In this document: piece after piece, positions 1-4,357 of the stretch | Layout of the letters: every line of letters starts with the position of its first letter | Position numbering within the stretch: position 1 is the stretch's first letter | Position numbers and translations under genes: made by a program | Origin: JADJNW01 sp964523725 | GTDB lineage: Bacteria > Bacteroidota > Bacteroidia > Chitinophagales > Saprospiraceae | DNA: 7,101 bases | Assembly: GCA_964523725.1 (NCBI GenBank) | Contig: CAZGAU010000223.1 | Coordinates: forward strand, 1 to 7,101 | Direction: 5' to 3' | The notes under the pieces: generated by a model | Database searches by the model: none | Told to the model about the DNA's origin: nothing | The model's input: the letters and a program-made list of their open reading frames with translations, nothing else

Positions 1-141
1 CACTTTATCCAGAGGATCAGGATTGATACCGCTCGGGTCGGGGTTATTGATCACCGCTAATGCGCTGGTAGTCGTGGTCACATTCCGCTGGCAATCAAAA
101 TTATCAACAAAAGTGATGATTGGCATTACACCTTCACATGG
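1..141 (-). repeat. Module B2, truncated by the window edge
   Basis: Residues 484-530. It begins PCEGV and reaches DNFDCQRNVT, then NNPDPSGIN, matching the opening of B1 including both cysteines (C485, C500) at the same 15-residue spacing. The rest of the module is outside the window. Confidence 0.7.
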
Positions 142-1590
142 GTCAACCGTAGCACTACCTTGGCGCAGGTTGTCAAAATACCAGGTGTCTTGCGCAGTTA
201 AATTTTCATCAAAAATCAATTGTACGCTTTCAAAATCTGTAATAGTCTGAAATTCTTCAAAATTGAATGACAATTGTGTCCAGGTTTGAGTCTCGGTAAT
301 ATCACGTGCCACCGATTTCAATCCTTGGGTTGGGCTGGACAATTGCATGGTAAAGCTGGTTGCACCCTGGGGCGCCCATACTTGTAAGTCAAATTGTGGA
401 CTTTCTGATAGATCAATTGAACCAATAAAAGCAGACAAACCACCAAAGCGAGAAGTACCTTTGGTAAAAGAACCTACATTGTCGCTGGTGTTGATGCCGG
501 TTTTGTCAGGATTGGTAATAGAGCCATTAAAAATACCCAATGCTACAGATTCCCAAACCAACTTTTGTGGTTCAAAGTCTTCCAGTGGAGCCGGTTCGGG
601 TTTCGGAACTAATTGAATATCATCGATAAAATAAATGTCACCTTCTTCGGCAGCTACTCCAGCATTGAAAAAGAACACCAAATTCTTGTGATTAGCTCCT
701 GCCTGGTCACTGAAATCGATAGAATATTCTACCCATTGATTAAGATCGGTAACCTGGGCATCTCTTTCAATCGAGGGAGACGTGCCGGCTTCAAGTTTAA
801 CGAGCAATCGTCCGGCTTTTGGAGCCCAAACCTTGATTTTCACAACGTTTCGCTCTGTCAAATCAATTGGATTATCATAATTGATCACTAGCGCATGAAA
901 AGCACCCAGCGTGTCGCGATAGCGCCCAACTTTATCGCTGGTATTGATGCCAGAAGGATCGGGGTTATCTACAACTGTAATGTCTGCAAAACCATTATTA
1001 CCATAAGTTGCATTGCGCTGGCATTCAAAGTCATCGATAATTTCAGGATTAGGTGCTACCCCAGAACATTCGTCGGCTGGCAATACAACCAGATTATCAA
1101 AAAGGTAGGTATCGGAACTGGCAGCTGTACCTGGGTCAAAGAAAAGTATGATTTTATTGATCGTAGTGAAACTGGCAGCTGCGCTCATGTCGAATGTGTA
1201 TTCGACCCAGTTGTTGGTCACAGCAATGTTTGCCCTTTTTTCAATCGCTTCGCCTGTACCTTCCAGTTTAAAAAGGAAAGCTGTACCTACCGGAGCGTTG
1301 ACTTGGATTTTAAACTTGTTGTTGGTGGTAAGATCAAGAGGGGTATCCAAAGTAACGATCAAAAGGCTAAAAGCTTTGCCTTCTTCCTTGGTATAGGAGC
1401 CTACTTCTGCGCTCGGATTGATGCCCAATCGGTCGGCATCGGGCGGATTAGCTACCACGCTAAAAGTACCGTCGGCGGCATTCCAGGGAAGTTTTGCCCC
1501 GCCTTCAAAATCTTCAAGAACAGTCTGGCTGCTGACCATCGCGGTGATGGCAAAGAGCCCCATTAGAGTGAGTAATAGTCGCTTCATCAT
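1..1590 (-). CDS. Secreted protein of repeated carbohydrate-binding-like beta-sandwich modules (partial, C-terminus off window)
   Basis: The frame is open from an ATG at 1590 to the window edge, giving 530 codons with no stop; a second ATG at 1587 is an equally possible start. An in-frame TGA lies about 20 codons upstream with no other ATG between. Residues 1-22 form a signal peptide (MMKRLLLTLMGLFAITAMVSSQ is the region; no lipobox cysteine), so the product is exported. The rest is four copies of one module of about 145 residues: 24-170, 174-329, 335-477 and 484-530 (cut by the edge). Each has an early D-F-E/D motif and an N-P-(D)...G-I-N signature; the complete copies also have W-x-E-Y or W-T-Q, an F-F-like strand and a closing Y-x-F/I-D-N/D stretch. 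This pattern fits galactose-binding-like/CBM folds of secreted Bacteroidota proteins. No catalytic domain is visible; one, or a T9SS tail, may lie beyond position 1. It sits 83 bp downstream of the hydrolase on the same strand and may be co-transcribed. Glycan binding is inferred. Confidence 0.85.
   Translation of the reverse strand, partial: MMKRLLLTLMGLFAITAMVSSQTVLEDFEGGAKLPWNAADGTFSVVANPPDADRLGINPSAEVGSYTKEEGKAFSLLIVTLDTPLDLTTNNKFKIQVNAPVGTAFLFKLEGTGEAIEKRANIAVTNNWVEYTFDMSAAASFTTINKIILFFDPGTAASSDTYLFDNLVVLPADECSGVAPNPEIIDDFECQRNATYGNNGFADITVVDNPDPSGINTSDKVGRYRDTLGAFHALVINYDNPIDLTERNVVKIKVWAPKAGRLLVKLEAGTSPSIERDAQVTDLNQWVEYSIDFSDQAGANHKNLVFFFNAGVAAEEGDIYFIDDIQLVPKPEPAPLEDFEPQKLVWESVALGIFNGSITNPDKTGINTSDNVGSFTKGTSRFGGLSAFIGSIDLSESPQFDLQVWAPQGATSFTMQLSSPTQGLKSVARDITETQTWTQLSFNFEEFQTITDFESVQLIFDENLTAQDTWYFDNLRQGSATVDPCEGVMPIITFVDNFDCQRNVTTTTSALAVINNPDPSGINPDPLDKV
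160..588 (-). repeat. Module A2
   Basis: Residues 335-477. It starts PLEDFEPQ, carries NPDKTGINTSDNVGSFTKG, then WAPQGA, TQTWTQLSFNFEEF, and closes with TWYFDNLRQG. It has no cysteine. The QTWTQ segment also occurs in the N-terminal binding-like domain of the neighbouring hydrolase, which supports a shared fold. Confidence 0.75.
604..1071 (-). repeat. Module B1, with cysteine pair
   Basis: Residues 174-329. It begins with ECSGV and continues to DDFECQRNAT, so two cysteines (C175, C190) stand 15 residues apart. It then has NPDPSGINTSDKVGRY, WVEYSIDFS, FFFNAG and IYFIDDIQLV. The cysteine segment recurs in module B2 and is absent from A1 and A2. Confidence 0.75.
1081..1521 (-). repeat. Module A1 of the repeated beta-sandwich protein
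   Basis: Residues 24-170 of the partial protein. It starts VLEDFEGG, carries GINPSAEVGSY, then WVEYTFDMS, then LFFDPG and closes with TYLFDNLVV. It lacks cysteine, like the third module (A2). Confidence 0.75.
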
Positions 1591-1625
1591 GTTTGTACTT
1601 TTTTGTATGTGAATAATGGTTAGGT

Positions 1626-1656
1626 GAAAAATTTGAGAAAAACTATTTTTTCAAAT
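1626..1656 (-). terminator. AT-rich hairpin between hydrolase and modular protein
   Basis: Read on the minus strand, ATTTGA and TCAAAT (1651-1656 and 1631-1636) flank an A-run and T-run that also pair, with one unpaired C. The stem has about 11 pairs and a very short loop, and T residues follow (1627-1631). It starts about 18 bases after the hydrolase stop. It could be a weak terminator or only a processing/stability hairpin, because the next gene begins 36 bp further on and no convincing promoter for that gene is visible. Confidence 0.35.
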
Positions 1657-1673
1657 CTCACATTTCATGTTTT

Positions 1674-4100
1674 TCATTTTGCAATCAGGATTTTTTTCGT
1701 CAGTTGCTGTTCGTTTGTGCGAATGTTCAGAAAATAGATGCCGTTGCTCAAAGTGCTGGTTTCCAAATAAATGCGATGCATGCCGGGTAGCATGTTGTCG
1801 TCGTTCAAAAGAATCTGCCGAAGCCTGCCCAGACCGTCTCTCAGCTCTATGCGCACTCCGGCCGTCTGTAATTGCTGTAGCTCTACCGTTACTTTATCGA
1901 AAGTAGGATTTGGGAAAATGTTTACGGATAATATATCATTGATAGGGATTTCATCGGTTGAAACGGAAATAGAATCCGGCGTAAAGCCTGCTTTGGCAAG
2001 CCCTGCGTGGATTTCCGGATTTTTCATAAAATTATTCCACAGCAGCTCGGTCCGATAATTTTCAATCATCCCGATGATCGGGCCTTGATCGATCGCCAGG
2101 TAGGAAGAAGCTACCCAATTCTGAGCATCGTTATAAGCGTCATAAAATCCCATCGGGCCCCAAAGCTTGGCGCCGCGGTCGCGATAAAAATGTTTCAACG
2201 CTGCAATGGATTCTTCCGGCGTGTAAGGCATGGAAGACAAAGCGGCGGTAGGCGTGATGGTGCCATTGTCACCATCGAATGATGGTTCATGGGCTTTGTA
2301 GCCTACAATCGGATCGTCGCTGGCGGTCAGTCCCCAGGAAACTTCGCTGTAGCCGGGGTAATTCTTGGGATTGTCAATGCAATATGCCCGGTTGATCAGG
2401 GTATGATTTCGGTTTCGAATAAAATAATTGGTATAAGCGTCGCGCACGTAGCGCGGATCGAATCCGATGTAAGAATAATGCGAAAAGAACAAGGGTCCGC
2501 CATTGCCAAATCCTACATCCAGTTTGTAACCATAATAAGTGCCGCCGTTGACATAATTGGGATTTCCGGCCCAACCCTGGGTGTAAAGATTTGGCGGAAC
2601 CGGCATAGTTGGTGAAGATAAAGCCAACAGATAAACCATGTGGGTTTCATTAAAACCGCGTACCGGCAGGTTGATCGCAAAATTAAAATTTGGTGACCAG
2701 TGCCAGTAAATTACATTTTGGTTTTGCTTGCGGTACCAGTTCCAGTCAATGGCTTCCCACATCGCTGTGATTTTATTACGTAGTGCAATTTCCTCGGCAG
2801 TTGTGCCCTCAAAATATTCCCGGACGGTAAGCAGTCCTTCAAATAGAAATGCGGTTTCTACAATATCGCCGCCATTATCCTGCTGACTGAAAGGAATGAC
2901 ATCGCCAGTACTGCCGTGCATCCAGTGTGGGAACACACCTTTGAACCGATTGGCATTCTCAAGGAAAGTTACAATCTTCAAAAGCCGCTGTAATCCTTGT
3001 TCCCGACTGATAAAACCTCTTTCAATGCCCACCAGAATGGCCATGACGCCGAAACCGGAGCCGCCCATGGTCACAACATTGCCGGAGGTGTTGCGTTCAC
3101 GCGCCAAACCTGACACCGGATGCGCAAAATTCCAGAAATACCGAAAGGTGTATTCCTGCACCATAGTAAGTAATTCTTCATCGCTCATGTCACGGGTGCT
3201 GGCTGTAGCTGTGCCGGGCATGGCTGATTCAGTCCCAGAGTCATTTACACCAAATATTCGATAACTCAGGTCGAGATTGGTACCAACCGCCCGCACGAAA
3301 TCTATATATAAGGTGTCACTTTTGTCCACCGAACGGATCAATTGATAATCGCCGCCATTGACCGAGCGATAAAGGTTGTAGCTGGCAAGTCCTGGATTGG
3401 CAGGGTTTTTCCAGCGCAATTCGGCATGACTATCATAACCAAAAGCACGAAAATCAGTCGGCGGATTGGGAATGGTTGCAGAACTGCGATAGGTACGTAC
3501 TTCATCGACATATAAAATGTGCTCAACACCATCTGCGACGCCCTGCCCAAAGATTACGGCTTTTATTTGAGAAAAATTAATGTTTGTTTGGTTAGGGTCA
3601 TTTAAAAATACGCTCAACGGAATTTTTATCTGTGTCCAGGTTTGGGCTGGGAGGTCATTTGTATAGTTTGCGAGACTGTATTTTTGGGATTTCGTAGCAC
3701 CGGGAGCGCCTTCCATAAAAATAAATGGCAGCGCGTCTTTGTTGATGCCGTTGGGGGCATAAGCCCAGAACGCCAGCGTATCGGTCTGTAAAATATTTTG
3801 AAATGGAAATCCGGGAGCGATCACCAGGGCACTCCAGTCGCCGCCTGGTCGGGAAGTCCAGCGCAGCTTTAAGCTGTTTTCACCTTGAAATACAATGCTG
3901 TTGCTGGTCGGGATTTTATCACCGGTGCCTGTAGATCCGGATTGCTCAATGGTACTGGGCGCCGTTTTGAAAGCCAAGCCCGAATCATAATAGCCAGCCT
4001 GTTCGCTATCGCGGAAGAAATAAACACTTTGCGCGTGCGTTGCGCAAAAAACAAATAATAACATTGCTCCGCTGAGCAGTTTTCTGGCTTTCAGTTTCAT
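1674..4100 (-). CDS. T9SS-secreted glycoside hydrolase, glycoamylase-like (GH144-type), probable beta-1,2-glucan-active enzyme
   Basis: The 808-residue product starts at the only usable ATG, since an in-frame TAA lies four codons upstream. Residues 1-24 are a signal peptide ending THAQ, with no lipobox. Residues 25-205 look like a galactose-binding/CBM-type beta-sandwich (W-S-A-L-V, QTWTQIKIPLSVF, LYVDEVRTY). Residues 208-302 are an Fn3-like domain (PPTDFRA, ELRWKNP, SYNLYRS). Residues 306-707 match the glycoamylase-like family (Pfam PF10091), with ELLTMVQEYTFRYFWNFAHP, MGGSGFGVMA, FPHWMHG, GGDIVETAF, RGFNETHMVYLLALSSPT, a WGLTASDDP segment and GTITPTAALSSMPYTPEESI. Residues 723-808 are a T9SS type A sorting tail (IFPNPTFDKVTVEL through GIYFLNI to KKILIAK). 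In GH144, characterised members (Chitinophaga pinensis CpSGL, Bacteroides BT_3566) cleave beta-1,2-glucan or release sophorose; assigning that substrate here is inference. The enzyme should act outside the cell. The regulator gene lies just upstream on the same strand. Confidence 0.85.
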   Translation of the reverse strand: MKLKARKLLSGAMLLFVFCATHAQSVYFFRDSEQAGYYDSGLAFKTAPSTIEQSGSTGTGDKIPTSNSIVFQGENSLKLRWTSRPGGDWSALVIAPGFPFQNILQTDTLAFWAYAPNGINKDALPFIFMEGAPGATKSQKYSLANYTNDLPAQTWTQIKIPLSVFLNDPNQTNINFSQIKAVIFGQGVADGVEHILYVDEVRTYRSSATIPNPPTDFRAFGYDSHAELRWKNPANPGLASYNLYRSVNGGDYQLIRSVDKSDTLYIDFVRAVGTNLDLSYRIFGVNDSGTESAMPGTATASTRDMSDEELLTMVQEYTFRYFWNFAHPVSGLARERNTSGNVVTMGGSGFGVMAILVGIERGFISREQGLQRLLKIVTFLENANRFKGVFPHWMHGSTGDVIPFSQQDNGGDIVETAFLFEGLLTVREYFEGTTAEEIALRNKITAMWEAIDWNWYRKQNQNVIYWHWSPNFNFAINLPVRGFNETHMVYLLALSSPTMPVPPNLYTQGWAGNPNYVNGGTYYGYKLDVGFGNGGPLFFSHYSYIGFDPRYVRDAYTNYFIRNRNHTLINRAYCIDNPKNYPGYSEVSWGLTASDDPIVGYKAHEPSFDGDNGTITPTAALSSMPYTPEESIAALKHFYRDRGAKLWGPMGFYDAYNDAQNWVASSYLAIDQGPIIGMIENYRTELLWNNFMKNPEIHAGLAKAGFTPDSISVSTDEIPINDILSVNIFPNPTFDKVTVELQQLQTAGVRIELRDGLGRLRQILLNDDNMLPGMHRIYLETSTLSNGIYFLNIRTNEQQLTKKILIAK

Positions 4101-4120
4101 AACATTACTTTAGCTTGATT

Positions 4121-4168
4121 AAAAAAACCTGGTCCCGATTTTACAATTTAATTTTATCAGGTCTTTTT
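4121..4168 (-). other. Inverted repeat in the hydrolase leader
   Basis: On the minus strand AAAAAGACCTG (4168-4158) can pair with CAGGTTTTTTT (4131-4121) over 11 consecutive positions including one G-U, leaving a 26-base loop. It ends 20 bases before the hydrolase start codon. If transcription starts near 4174, the hairpin would form almost at the RNA 5' end. It may stabilise or attenuate the leader; a standard terminator would have its T-run outside the stem, which is not the case. Confidence 0.4.
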
Positions 4169-4177
4169 GAAACCATA

Positions 4178-4209
4178 TAAAATTAGCTTTTTATGGGCGC
4201 TTTTAAAAA
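4178..4209 (-). promoter_or_regulatory. Candidate Bacteroidota-type promoter for the hydrolase
   Basis: On the minus strand TAATTTTA (4185-4178) matches the Bacteroidota -7 consensus TAnnTTTG at 7 of 8 positions. A T5 run (4209-4205), standing where a -33 TTTG-like element would be, lies 19 bp upstream. The -33 match is poor, which would suit a promoter that depends on an activator. A start near 4174 would give a leader of about 74 bases. Confidence 0.3.
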
Positions 4210-4210
4210 T

Positions 4211-4256
4211 AAATGACCTCACCATTACTACTGCATGGATGAAAATGACCTCATCA
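4211..4256 (-). promoter_or_regulatory. Tandem operator-like boxes upstream of the hydrolase
   Basis: The 11-mer TGAGGTCATTT occurs twice on the minus strand, at 4253-4243 and 4221-4211, exactly 32 bp apart (about three helical turns). Identity extends to TGnTGAGGTCATTT in both copies. The distal copy contains a small dyad, ATGA-GG-TCAT. The proximal box abuts the candidate -33 element, the usual geometry for an activator. The transmembrane HTH regulator encoded immediately upstream is the natural candidate to bind; that is inference. Confidence 0.5.
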
Positions 4257-4323
4257 GAAACCTTCAAAGAGGCTTTTTTTACAATGTAATACTTTGATAA
4301 TAGCGAAATTATAGCAGAAATGC

Positions 4324-4342
4324 AAAAAACTGGCATACGCCA
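4324..4342 (-). terminator. Short terminator-like hairpin after the regulator gene
   Basis: Starting 16 bases past the regulator stop codon, the minus strand reads TGGC-GTAT-GCCA followed by G and six T residues. The stem is only 4 bp but GC-rich, and the T-run is correctly placed for the regulator's direction only. If real, it means the hydrolase is transcribed from its own promoter in the following gap. Confidence 0.4.
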
Positions 4343-4357
4343 CCAACAAGATAGGAT

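Noticed and set aside
895..1566. Plus-strand open frame of 223 codons
   Set aside because: It lies entirely antisense to the modular secreted protein, whose minus frame shows a signal peptide and clear internal repeats. The plus-strand translation shows no recognisable domain or signal.
1591..1673. Independent promoter for the modular protein
   Set aside because: TAGTTTTT is the closest -7-like sequence, but it lies inside the hairpin and has no suitable -33 element at 19-21 bp. I could not support it.
1674..4100. Hydrolase or modular protein as a surface lipoprotein
   Set aside because: The cysteine in the hydrolase leader (FVFCATHAQ) has no L-x-(A/G)-C lipobox context, and the modular protein's leader has no cysteine. 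The T9SS tail explains the hydrolase's export.
4261..4281. Plus-strand hairpin CCTT-CAAA-GAGG followed by seven T residues, resembling a terminator
   Set aside because: It would serve the plus strand only, where no gene ends. The stem is 4 bp with a G-U pair, and on the minus strand it lacks a proper T-run.
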